This document shows, in pieces, positions 37,597 through 49,224 of a DNA stretch of 64,000 nt. Under the pieces are notes generated by a model that did not search any database, was not told the DNA's origin, and saw only the letters and a program-made list of their open reading frames with translations. Origin of the DNA: Apis mellifera (taxonomy: Eukaryota > Arthropoda > Insecta > Hymenoptera > Apidae). Position 1 is the first letter of the stretch. Each line of letters starts with the position of its first letter. The stretch is from the NCBI RefSeq assembly GCF_003254395.2, contig NC_037643.1:16109463-16173462 (forward strand), in the 5' to 3' direction. The position numbers and the translations under genes were made by a program.

Positions 37597-40480
37597 TTAG
37601 ATTAATAGATGGCGCTAATTTTTGTTTTGTCTTATTGCGCCCTCTTTTCTTTTTCAAGATCATATCGCGATGTATAATCGTGTGAGTTTGATCGTTCAAA
37701 GTGTCTAATATAAAAAAATAATTTAAAATATCAATTTAATAATTTATGTAAAAAAATTTTGCTCTCGTATAAATATAATTTAAATATACAATTTAATTTC
37801 TAGTTAACAGTCTAACGAGATTCAAAATTTATTTCTTCATCATATTCAGATTATTTCACATCAGCATACGTAATAATCTATATCAATCATATTAGCGATC
37901 ACAGCAGTGAAAGGGTTAGCGACGTTAGATCTTATTAAAGTTTAACATAATCCAAACCGAGAATCAACAAAAAGACAAACAAAGCTACGAAAAGCGCGAA
38001 AAAAAAAAAGGAAAGTGAAATAAAAAGTGACAATGTAAATGCATTAATCATCTATCATCACTGTCTTTGTAATCGATTCATTCGTTTTTTTCATCAATTA
38101 TTCGAGACATGTTTTTATTAATTTCTCGCGTGAACTCAGCTTTATCTCCACTTTGGAAACAAGGAATCAGTGGCCGCCCGTGATTAACCTATTAAATTGA
38201 ATCGTTTTGTTGTTCTTGTGCCCATAAATTTTTGTGTGTGCGTTACGAAAAAAAAAATATATGTTAAAAAAGAAAAAGAAAAACTTTAAAAGAGATGAAT
38301 TACATAAAAATTGTGAATTGTAATCGGGAAAATGATCCATGTAAATCGTTCATATAGACCTTTACCCAGAGGTAAATGGGTTGCCGAAAATCCACGCCTA
38401 TTCTACGTAATTGCCGGAGCCACTTACGTGTACTTTCCAAGCTGGACTACTATACAAATGGAATTGGTAGACAGGACATTACCGCACAGGAATTTTAATT
38501 TCTCGAACATGCATCACGATATTGGATTGTTCAGGGTGACTATTATGTGTATATATAAACTCTATGTGGAAAATAAAATAAATAAAAAAGAGATAAAAAA
38601 AGACAGAAAAGGAAAGGGATATGAAGTGTTAATACGAAAGATCCTTAAACTCTATTTAATTTTTTTTCTTTCTATTTTCTTTTCTTTTTGCGTGTATATT
38701 CGTGCAATGCTTTTTCTCGAATCGAATTTTGAAATATATTGAAATTTCAGTAAAAAATATCACGAAAGAAGAAAGAAAGAAATCTGAATCTCTTGAAGAT
38801 AAAATTTGAATCAATTCAAAATAGTTTATTTATTTATTTATTCTATTTATTTTTGATTTTAAAACATTTTTTTTATATCACTTGTTTTATATGCAAATTT
38901 TATTTGAAAATTGAGAATAAAAAAGAAAGATTAGATAAATATTATTCAATCGATAAATATCTTAGGTTATGTTAGATTAGATTAACTTTTTAATGAACAA
39001 CAATCTTATATAAATCTTATGTAAATCTTAAAGCAAAATTTTCACAACTCATGATAATGACTTATTAACAAATGTAATTAAGAAATGAAAAGATCTTTTT
39101 TGTAAATTTTTGTAAAAGTTATCTTTCATTTTTACATTTGTTTTTACATTTTGGTTTAAACATTTCTTTCGCGAAAATAGAAATAGGAATAAACAAAATT
39201 AAAATTAATCAATTTTTAATTTTATCTTCAAGTTTCTTTCTTATTTCTTGTATTTATATGTAGCTTCAATTAGAGAATTAAACGAGAAAAGCATAATACG
39301 ACGAGATAAAATTCAGGCAAAAAGCTTGAAATAAACGAAACATAGTCCCATCGATTTTCTCAATTATATTGTTCTGTTTATTTTTGCATTCAGCTCTCGC
39401 ATCCCTTTTACATTAACTCGTTCGTGAAATTCGTCACCCTACCTACTGTCTATGACGCAAACATTTTCCAAACGTATCCCGATCCCTGTACTGCGGTTGG
39501 CTGGGGACGACACATTCCTGGATCCAATGTACGTAGTTAACCGCATCTAGTTATTTACTGTCATTCGCAAAAATTGTTCCATTGATTGACGAGAATAGAG
39601 ACAATCCTTTCGAGTTTGCGATTGTATAGGGCGTGGAAAATGAATGGCATGGTGTTTTCAATGTGGTACAGATTACGTGAAAGAATGCAGAGTAAACAGT
39701 ATACAGATGGTATATGTATATATGTACAGAGAGAGAGTTTAAAATTGGAACGAATTAATCCTTTTTGAACACTAGAAATGTAATAATATTTTATTATTTT
39801 ATTATTTCTATTATTTATTTTGTATTTTATATTATATTATATCTTTTTTCTTATAATCTTTGTTTATTTATTATATTATTTATCGTAGTAATTCTCGTGA
39901 TTATTTTCTTTTTAATATTAAAGAATTAATGAGAAATAATGTGCAGTGAAGAAATAAGCAGTGTAAAGAATATAAGAAAGATGTATGTACGTATAATTTA
40001 TAAAAATTGTCTTTTAAATTGATATTTTTGATCATTTCAATTATGAGAATAAATTTTGTTTAGAAAGGAACGGGTACTTATCTTCGTCATGTCCATCTTC
40101 CGTTAATACCGCACGAAAAGTGTCCCGTTGAAGGAGTACATCCTAAGTTTCACTTATGTGCAGGTGTGCTAAAAGGTGGAAAAGATGCATGTCAAGTTTG
40201 TATTGTAATTTATGATCAATTTTATTTTGTATTTAAATGTTATACTTATGATTGAAAAATATTATAGGGTGATAGTGGTGGTCCATTATTATGCAAAGGA
40301 GTGCAAATTGGTATAATATCATGGGGTAAAGGTTGTGCTCGTCCTAATTCACCTGGTGTATATTGTCGATTAGATTTATACTTAGATTGGATAAATTCAA
40401 CTATAAAAAGAAATAGTGCATATCAAATTGCTTCTAACATTAGTTGTATATTCGTTTTAATAATGCTTTTTATATTGTAA
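33900..40480 (+). CDS. Trypsin-like serine protease (S1A) with hydrophobic C-terminal tail
   Basis: Six exons join in phase: 33900-34070, 34940-35031, 38370-38535, 39394-39528, 40064-40195 and 40268-40480 (TAA), giving 302 aa. A signal peptide (about residues 1-23) is followed by a short propeptide. The activation site AVR/IVGGE follows at R42. The triad is intact: H84 in LSAAHC, D138 in HHDIGLFR and S235 in GDSGGP. Asp229, six residues before the serine, with SWG and PGVY further on, predicts cleavage after Arg or Lys. There is no clip domain. The C terminus (about residues 282-302) ends in a hydrophobic run, ISCIFVLIMLFIL, suggesting a GPI signal or membrane tether as in prostasin-like proteases. 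An extra cysteine sits in GVYCRL where most trypsins have threonine. AATAAA signals follow at about 40499. Physiological substrate unknown. Confidence 0.9.
35888..35915. repeat. Perfect inverted repeat (12-bp arms, 4-nt loop)
   Basis: AATATGTATACA at 35888-35899 is the exact reverse complement of TGTATACATATT at 35904-35915. It is AT-rich and surrounded by similar ATATG words, so it may be a by-product of local low complexity. Confidence 0.5.
37566..37595. repeat. (AT)n microsatellite
   Basis: About 30 bp of uninterrupted AT dinucleotides within protease intron 2, ending 10 bp before a CTCF-like motif. Confidence 0.9.
37606..37617 (+). promoter_or_regulatory. CTCF-like motif
   Basis: TAGATGGCGCTA matches the insect CTCF core AGRTGGCGC closely. 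Motif match only; occupancy unknown. Confidence 0.35.
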
Positions 40481-40509
40481 GATAGATGATTGAATATAAA
40501 ATAAACTAT

Positions 40510-42383
40510 ATAAACAATAAAATAAAAGCAATATAAAAATATATAAAAAATGAAAAACGAAAATATTTTATCATGAAAATAATATTTATGTTATATAAAT
40601 AATATCTGTAAATTGTTTTATATTTAAATTATGTTAATATCATTATTATTATTAATATCATTACTCTTTTCTATATTATTAGTATTAGCATAAATTTTAT
40701 TATAATTATCTTACATTAATTAATAAAATTATTTTTAAAATTCAATTAAAAATATTTAAATTATGTTATTAATAATGTTTCTATTATATGTATTTAAATC
40801 TATTTCTAAATAATTAAATTATTTTAAAATACAGCAATTGCACGAAATATAAAATTTGGTTAATAAAAATTTTATATAGAATATAATATAATTTCATGTA
40901 AAGTTATTTAAAATTTCCAAAAACAAAAATTTTCATGAAATTTTATATGTTTATCCATGAAATATTTATTTATCAAATACTTTATCTGTTACAGCTATCA
41001 TTTTTTTGGATTTTGAATTGTTTTTTCAATATTTTTTTTAATTTCAGAAATATTTACTTTTTATATACTTATCTTTTTCAATATAAGATGCTTTTTTTTT
41101 TACTAAATATTTAGTACTAAATATTTCAAAGATACTATATTCTGATATTATTAATTTTTTCGTAAATATGCATAAAAAATTTAAATATGTATATATTTTC
41201 AAATTTTTAAATTTAATATTTTTCATAATATTCATAATATACTTTTGTGTTAATCAAATATCGAAATCATCTTTTGAGTATATAAACTTCGTAGAGCAAG
41301 TGTAATCAAGAAAAAAAAATAATAGAGGGATAAAAATAAAATAAAAATTAGGAAATCAATGTCATCAAAGTATTGCAAATGAAACACATGTAGACACACA
41401 TGTAAACACATGTAGAAAACAAATAGCAATGAAAAAAATAAAGATAAGATAGGAATTGATTATTAACGCCATCTATTGAATACTATAAAAACAATTTTAA
41501 ATTTAAAATTTACATTTAAAATTTAATAAATACTAATTTTTCTAAAAATATTCAAGAGATGTTAAGTCTTATTATTTCTATCTTTCTTTTATTATTCTAT
41601 CTTTTTTTGTGAATTTTACTTGCGCTCTAAAAATTCCTTAATTTTTATTCTATCTTCTTTTTCCATTATTATTTTCTTATTATTTATTTCTTTGTTTATA
41701 TTTGCTCCGCAAAACGTAATAATTCTGATATTTCATTAATAATTAAAAATTGGTTAAAAAAGAAATAAAAATAAAGAAAGCTTGTAATTTTTATATGATT
41801 TTTTATAATAAAATTTTTTTAATTTTTATAAAATTTTCATGAAATCATCTTTTGTTATTTGTATAAATATTAATATTTACAACTTATATTAAAACTTAAA
41901 TAAATTTACACTTAATAACATTATATTTAAATACATTTTTATTTAAAAATATCTCATAAATAGATATTATTTTCATTATTATGTTATAATAAAAAATACT
42001 AGCATTAAAATTATTTTTAGCTTAATTTTTAATTCGTAATTAATTCAACTTATACATAAGTCTACTGTCATGTATAATAATTAAAAAATTTATGAATATA
42101 ATTATATGAAACATAGTACATATAACATTAGTTTTATGAAAAGTATATATATAATTATTTTTAAAATTCTTTTACTTTATCAACTTTTATGAATGAATTG
42201 AATATAATTTTTAAAAATATCGAACACTGACTGTAGGAATTCCATTTTAAATATGTATAGTTAATTGATTTATTTTGCACTTAAGCTATAGTCTATAGTA
42301 ATCTATAGTAGTTTCGTCACGTGGTCACTTTTAATGTAGATATAAATAAAAACTCTTATTATTTGTAATTTATTTTTTTCAAA
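40510..42383. other. Intergenic region between the protease and WDR74
   Basis: Very AT-rich sequence with no credible gene. It has one CTCF-like word on the minus strand at 41464-41475. 42280-42383 is slightly more mixed (TTCGTCACGTGGTCAC near 42314) and is the likely WDR74 promoter. It contains an E-box CACGTG. Confidence 0.45.
41464..41475 (-). promoter_or_regulatory. CTCF-like motif
   Basis: The minus strand reads TAGATGGCGTTA, one mismatch from the 37606 site. It lies between the protease and WDR74 genes. Motif match only. Confidence 0.3.
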
Positions 42384-44328
42384 ATGAGTGTAAAAGATAA
42401 TTTTAACGTTTATGTTGGTGGTAAATCTGGAATTTTCAAAGGTAAAATATTATTATTGTATTAATATTGTATTGTTTTTTAGGTTAGGTTAATTTAATAA
42501 AGTACTATATATACTATATACTAATAATTAACCATAAAAAATTTTTTTGTTATATTTTTGATAATTTAATAATAATCATTTAATTGAAATGAATTAATTA
42601 ATTTGAATTAATTAAAAACAATAATGCATTTTGTTGATAGGTGTAAAAATAGAAAAAGAAGAATATTTAATAGAAAACATACAAAATTTGATTTCCATAA
42701 CAGATAATGATGAAGTTACATCAATGTCTTGGGGTGATGATGATGAAAGAGAAATTTTAATTGGCTGTGGAGTAAAAGATATTAGAAGGTTATATATAAT
42801 GAGTAATTTATCAATTATATATAATTACAAACATTATAATTTTTTTTTGTAGTGTAAAAGTTTATGACTCGGGATGTTCAACATTTACATGTTCTTTTTT
42901 TTGCAATATTGGAACAGGAAAAATAACTGGCATATCCCGATATGATGAGTGAGTAATATTTCAAATAAATATTTCTGAAATAATATATCACTTAATTTTA
43001 ATATAATATTTTATCCGCAGAGCAATTCTAACTGCTGTTAAATCAGGAGAAGTAAAATTATGGAGATTTAAAGAAGAAGATGGATTTATAATAAAAGCTG
43101 GTGAAAATTTAGATAAAATGCGTCATTCAAAAATAAATAAACATGTAATAGCAACTGGAGGTCAAGAACATGAATTAAAATTATTTGATATAGAAAGAAA
43201 AACTCGAATATTTCTAGAAAAAAATGTAGCTCATGATTGGTTACAGTTAAGAGTTCCTATTTGGATTTCTGATATAGATTTTCTTCCTCATACAGAACAA
43301 ATTGTTACTGTTGGTAGATATGGTCATGTAAGATCCTGATTAATGCATAATTTCATTGTTTAAGCAATTAGTTAAGTATACATATTTTATATAAAAAAAA
43401 TTTTTTAAGGTACGTTTGTATGATCCAAAAGTGCAAAGAAGACCAATTATAAATGTAGAAATGAAAGATGAAATATTAACGACTTTAAGTGTAGTACCAC
43501 AACAGAAGTATATATAAAATGCATGTAAAAAAATATAATAATCTTTCTTTTAATGTAAATATAAAATATTTTCATTTAATTGCAGACAAATTATAGTAGG
43601 TACTGGTAAAGGTAAAATGAATCTCGTGGATCTAAGAAAACCAGCTAAAGTATTAAATACATATAAAGGATTTGTTGGAGGTGTAACTGGAATAGCTTGT
43701 AGTACAGTTGAACCTTATATAATTAGTGTTAGTTTAGATAGATATTTACGAATACACCATATTAATACAAAACAATTATTAAAAAAGGTAAAGTTTATTT
43801 TAATATCAAAGAATAATGTATTAAATTGTAATTCAATATATAATTTTATTCTTTATTGCAGATATATTTAACATCAAAAATATCATGTATGGTATTACGT
43901 TCAGATTTCTCATTTTCAAAGGATAACGAAAATAATGAACAAAGTATACAAAAATGTAATAAAAATATTGAAAATTTTGAAGTAAAAAAACAAGAAAATA
44001 TACAAACCAATTTAGAGTATTCAGATTCAGAATACGATATGTTATTTGAAAAAATGCAAGTAATTAGTAACACAGAAGATAAAAAATTAATTGAAAAAAA
44101 ACGAAAAAAGATTAATAAAAAAGATTTATCAGATGCAATTGTAAGTATATATATTTATCTTTTTTTTTTTATTTATTTTTTATTTATTAAAGACACGAAT
44201 TAATGAAAATAAATTATTTTTTTTTATTTTTCAATATATAGATCTCTCATAAATCTGAACTAAAGAGAAAAGGAAAAGCAGAAAAATTGTCCAAGATAAA
44301 AAAGATAAAAATATTAAAATCAACATAA
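42384..44328 (+). CDS. WDR74: WD repeat-containing protein 74 (Nsa1 family, 60S assembly)
   Basis: Eight exons join in phase: 42384-42441, 42641-42788, 42853-42948, 43021-43327, 43410-43507, 43586-43787, 43862-44140 and 44242-44328 (TAA), giving 424 aa. The product opens with NVYVGGKSGIFKG and runs through seven propeller-blade stretches: TSMSWGDDDEREILIGCG, VKVYDS, ILTAVKSGEVKLWRF, VIATGGQEHELKLFDI, WISDIDFLPHTEQIVTVGRY, MNLVDLRKP and SVSLDRYLRIHHI. It ends in a lysine-rich, acidic-patched tail typical of nucleolar localisation. WDR74/Nsa1 works with the AAA-ATPase NVL (Rix7) in pre-60S maturation. Exon 2 ends at a weak donor (GTTATA), but the phase and protein continuity support it. All introns are short. 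The gene converges on AMPK gamma. Confidence 0.92.
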
Positions 44329-44685
44329 TTATAAGTAAAATATTGATAATTAATTATCATGTGAATAATCATTTGACATTTAGATCTCACATAACAAAGA
44401 AAACTTTCTTATATTTTTATATATAAGTCTGTTTTTATAAATGATAAAAAATTATTTATATTAAATAAGAAATTTAAAACAAATCTCACGATATTCAAGG
44501 GAATAAGGCATAGAAAACATTACAAACACTGAAGTAAAATGTTTCATTTACGATGTATTTTGTCACTCAGCAATTCGTTTCTTTTTTTTCATTTGTACCT
44601 TACATGTACAAGGGACATGAATAATGCGCTAATAGCTTTTGCCCTGGATATACAGTACTGAGACGCGACTAAGTGTACTGCCTAA

Positions 44686-44719
44686 TTTATTCGATTAATT
44701 CTTTATTGTACAATTTATT
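44686..44719 (-). terminator. SNF4Agamma: Cluster of minus-strand polyadenylation signals
   Basis: TTTATT (AATAAA on the minus strand) occurs at 44686-44691, 44702-44707 and 44714-44719. These are the best candidates for the 3' end of the AMPK gamma transcript. Confidence 0.4.
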
Positions 44720-46951
44720 CTTAATACCTTGTCTATATATTGTTTTGGTTCACGAATGCAGCGTACACCGACTTCAATGGTTTTTAATCACTAATAATGT
44801 TTATTTTCTGTTAACTTGTAATTATATTAACTTGTGCCTTTGTTTGCAATAATAATATTGAAATCGGTTGCGCTGCAATATAGGCTACTGTAGATCTTTT
44901 TACGTCTAAAAACTAGAAAAAGTGAACGTGACAACTTGTAAAGTTGAAACGTATTTTGTACTAAAAGGAAACAATATATTCGCAGCTACAGCACACTAAA
45001 TCTTATTCGGCTATAATCCTTTCAGCTGTACAAAAATCATTGTCCACTACGCCTCTTGTTAATTAATACTAACGTAAATTTTCTTTATCCTGACTCCGTT
45101 CTCATTTGAAATGGAATATTTATTCTTATCCCCATAAATGTAATCTAGGAATAACTTTACTAAATTACAGGCACTGTCCCCTTCAAGATTCAAATAGGTG
45201 ATATTCATTCATATTTCTATAAACAAAATGGAACTTTGTGCCAAAAAGGGAAATATCCCTGACACAGAGGCCATTTATATATACAAATTTTCGCATAGAT
45301 GTAACATTCCAAGATCTGTATAATTTATAATTCCATCTCTTTTTTCGTATAATAAGCGTAGAATGAAATCTGTTTCAAAATGAAACAGTTTTCAGCTTAA
45401 ATCGTTTGTACAGGAATGCTTTCTGCCATTCATTTTATAATTTCTTATTTAATCATACAATGTTGAAAATCAATGAAAATCATATTTTACATAATTTTTA
45501 AATATAATTCAACATTGGTGCTTGTTTGTAATTTATATATGATATTATTAGTTTTATAAATATTTATAAGGATTGATTTTTTTCAGTGTTTAAAATAATT
45601 TCTTTTAATTAATTATAATTTGACTACATATGAAAATTAGCAATAATATAAAATGTAATTATAAAACTTTTCATCCATTATATTCTTCATGATATCAATT
45701 ATATTTTCGTCAATAATAACATAGAGAATTTGGTCAAAAATTATATAAAAATTTTAACATTTGCTTATATTTCCATTTTCTTTCTCAAATGAAAATTTAT
45801 GAATAATTTATTTATAAAAATTTCTTGTAAAACAAATACAAACATAGGAATATTTAAAAGAAATACTACTAAATAAAATTATATGTACACACAAATCTAA
45901 AATCAACTTGATGTGTTCGTAATTATTAATTATCATTTTGAAAGTACGAAACTTGAAGAATGTGCTGCAAATATTGTTATATACGTAAAACATTAATTAA
46001 AACAATCGGTATAACAATGGCAGCGCATATTAAGTGTAGAATTGTTATCATTCATTTTTATAGGCCCTTTAATACTTAATAATGTATTTTTGTCTTGTAA
46101 ACGTTACTTTTTAAAAAAGATACATGAAATAATAATCTATAAATTCAACAATAGATAGTAATTTGATTTTATATAAGTATTGCTTTCCTGTACTGAAATA
46201 TTTCATGAAGCTGATATAGAAATTACATAATAATACAATTAATTTCGAATATTTTTTTCTATTATACATATTTTATTGTTATTCATTGTATGCATACTAC
46301 TTCCATTTGTTTGCTATATCAGAGTCAGCTGTTAATGCAAAATCAAAAGCACCATGTTTTTTCCTTTTTTTATTTTTTTGTAAAATATCACATGCTGTGC
46401 AATTGTTTAAAACAAAATCGTTTATTATGCACATCAGTTTCTAGTATTCAGACATCTAACGTGATAATTCACGGACAAGAAGCTACTTTTTTTATAGATA
46501 AGCATACAGGATATACATATTTAGATATTTGCTTAACACTATAGTATTTCGTTCCTGTCAGGAAAAGCGTGGAAGGCCTCTGTAAAAACGAGGTCCATAT
46601 TTATGAATTATGGAGCACTCTTTAATATAGGGCTACTTTTATCATGTCGTCTGGACATTTTTCTACACTATTTGATGTAAATAAAGTAAATTACCTCATA
46701 ATTTTTGATCTGAAATAAAATACAAAGATTTCAGTATAAGAAGGAGCATAGCAATATTATAAATCTAAAGGATGCAAGAAACCACTATTTTAAAAGTTCT
46801 ATTGAAACATTCCCAGTATACGATTGAAGAAAGGGTGTATAGAATATTATACCCTGAGTAAATAATGGCGTAGCAATCGTTCCTGGCAAGAAGCTCGAAC
46901 GTCTATGCTGAGTAGCATTTGTACCATAAAAAATTAAGCTTATCAATTATT

Positions 46952-46957
46952 ATATAT

Positions 46958-46994
<37 letters not shown>
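46952..46994. repeat. (TA)n microsatellite
   Basis: About 43 bp of AT/TA dinucleotides with one interruption, inside the presumed AMPK gamma 3' UTR. Confidence 0.85.
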
Positions 46995-47286
46995 GGAGCA
47001 TCGCATTATCGTTTGTCGCGTCCAGTAAAATTCATTTCGTTATTCTCACATTCAGTGCGATTTCATTATTTCAAATAACAATTAATTTTGTGACGTAAAT
47101 TGATTTAACGAGCAAAAAACAACATTTCGCATTTTACGTAAGTTCTTAAGCTTTGAACACACAAGCATCAAGAACAAACGAAAAATAAACTTAGTCGAAC
47201 ATTGCTTATTACTCTATAAAGTTCAATTTCAAAGTAAGTTGATTCACATTATATCATGCTTGATAGCATATTAAGATTAAATTGCC

Positions 47287-49224
47287 TCAATCTCCTCCCG
47301 ATACGGTTACTTCTCTCCATGCTGATTCTTGAGATTGATTTACTAAACTTGACTGAGGTTCAGAAATATCTGATGCTACAGGACTCAGCGGTGGACTAGG
47401 TGTTGCAGGTGCTTCTTCAGATTGGTTCACTTCAGCTGTATCTTGTTCAGCTTCTGTTTCACCATCAGGAATTGAAGCCTCTGATTGCACAGAACTTGGA
47501 GCTTTTGATATAGAATCCTGTGCTCTTAACGATATAGAACTATCTTTATTGCTACTGCCATCTTCACCTAAATATGACATTTATTTATTGTTTCTTATGT
47601 ACTTTTATTTTAAAAATGTATATAAGTTAAAATATATATTCTTACCACAAGGCCTAAGAACGAGGTAGAAGAGTAAGTCAGATAGAGAAATTATACCGAT
47701 TACTTTATCATCATCATCAACCACTACTAACCTATGAACCTGCAATATTTTTATACATTTTACTTATTTGTTAATGTATAAAATTATAATAATATATAAT
47801 AGTATATATTTACATATAATTATATCAAATTATTATAAAAATAACTAATAATATTATTAAAAGTATTATTAATAATAAAAAGTATATTATTATAAGTATA
47901 TTAAAAAAAAACTAATAAAAAGTTTATATATATTATTTTTTTACAAAAAATAAAAACTGTACCTCTGCTCTAACAATTCTCTCCATAATAGTAAATAGTG
48001 TTTCATCTAATTTACAACTTTGAACTCCTTCAAACCATTCATTGCGGTGTTCATTTGCTTCTCTCAATGATACATCTAAATTATTATACGTTTTTTCTGC
48101 AGCTAAGTTCTATAAAAATATAAATTTAAAATATTATAAATGATTTCATCAAAAACCAAAATGTATTAATTAAGATTTATAAAATTACAACAACACTTAC
48201 AATAACATCAAATTTTGAATATATATTAACCAATTTTCCTTCAGTATCAATAATTGGTAATGCAGAAACTCTCCTTTCAACAAATTTCTTTAATGCTAAA
48301 ATTATGCTAGTTTCTTCTGTTGCTGTTTCTATATTTTCAAATGTACCTATCCTCAATTCTCTCAATGTTTTATTTGTGAAAGATGGTTTTGGTAACTCGT
48401 GTATCTATTATAATAATATAATATATTAATATATTAGTGTATTATATGTAGCATTTTTCTTATTATTATCTCATACTTACATAAAGGAAGAGGAACCTAA
48501 GAATTCGTTTGTGTGTCAAGATATAGAGAACATTTCCAGTATCTGGATCTATCACAGGCAAACGATGAATTCTATTTTGAATTAGAGTTTTAATAGCTTC
48601 ATATAAAGATGCATCTGGACCAATGCTCACTAATGGATGAACTTGATCTTTTAACACTTCTAAAATATTAAAATTGACCAATTATATTATTTTGATACTT
48701 ATTAAGTATATTATTAAATCTAAAATTTATAAGATTTTATCAAAGAAAAATATTTACTTCTCCATGTATCTAATTCATGTTCTTCTAATTCATCCATTGT
48801 TACAGATGGACTAGTATAGTACATCTGCAAGATTTTTATAAAATCTGTTATTGTTAGCATTCCAACAAATTCTTGTCTTGCACTGTCCCATAATGGTGCA
48901 GCTCTCACACCTGAAAATAAAATCAAACAAATTTTTTTTATATTATTGAAATTAATAGTAATTGAAATTGATAATCAAATAAAACAATAGCATTAAAATA
49001 TATTATAATCCTGAATTAAATTTTAACTTACCATTATAAACGAGAGCAAAGAAGGCCTTTTTAACGAGGAGATGCGTATCGAAAACGACCAATTTGGCAC
49101 TGGTCGGTATTAGGTCATAACATTTGTGAAATTTAAAGAACTTCACGAAAATTTGTGATTCGTCCTCCTCTGAAAGTCCAAACAGTTGACAGTAGAGTAA
49201 TGCTTTCTGGTTGCGACGAAGCAT
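47287..49224 (-). CDS. SNF4Agamma: AMP-activated protein kinase gamma subunit (short form)
   Basis: Seven exons join in phase on the minus strand: 49224-49032, 48910-48758, 48659-48481, 48404-48201, 48109-47963, 47739-47646 and 47567-47287 (TGA), giving 416 aa from MLRRNQKALL. Hallmarks are FHKCYDLIPTSAKLVVFD and KKAFFALVYNGVRAAPLWD, and four CBS repeats. These end in GMLTITDFI, RIHRLPVIDP/LYILTHKRIL, RVSALPIIDT/NIYSKFDVI and EVHRLVVVDD/GIISLSDLL. The nucleotide-binding His-Arg pairs in CBS2 and CBS4 and the Asp residues of CBS1, 3 and 4 are present. The subunit senses AMP/ADP/ATP for the AMPK heterotrimer, which switches metabolism toward ATP production. The last exon adds about 94 Ser/Pro/Glu-rich residues absent from vertebrate gamma1. 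The start is uncertain: an in-frame TAA lies upstream of the ATG, and an acceptor at 49170 allows longer isoforms. Confidence 0.95.

Larger units (their letters stand above)
35032..38369 (+). other. Intron 2 of the serine protease gene
   Basis: A 3.3-kb intron with donor GTGTGT and acceptor TTTACCCAG. It is AT-rich throughout and holds a 12-bp-arm inverted repeat (35888-35915), an A-rich run (36545-36580), an (AT)n microsatellite (37566-37595) and a CTCF-like site (37606-37617). No missing exon is needed: the flanking exons join in phase and the protease fold is continuous. Confidence 0.55.
44660..47286 (-). other. SNF4Agamma: Long 3' UTR of AMPK gamma (inferred)
   Basis: From the AMPK gamma stop (47287) down to about 44.66 kb the sequence is distinctly less AT-rich than nearby intergenic DNA, and no coding frame is present. 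Three minus-strand AATAAA signals cluster at 44686-44719 and give a plausible end. That leaves about 330 bp to the convergent WDR74 stop. The tract includes a TA microsatellite (about 46952-46994) and a small hairpin (45370-45388, CTGTTTCA/TGAAACAG). Such length suggests post-transcriptional control; this is inference without transcript data. Confidence 0.45.

Noticed and set aside
43846..44073. Minus-strand frame opposite WDR74 exon 7
   Set aside because: Antisense shadow of a real WDR74 exon with matching splice sites on the plus strand.
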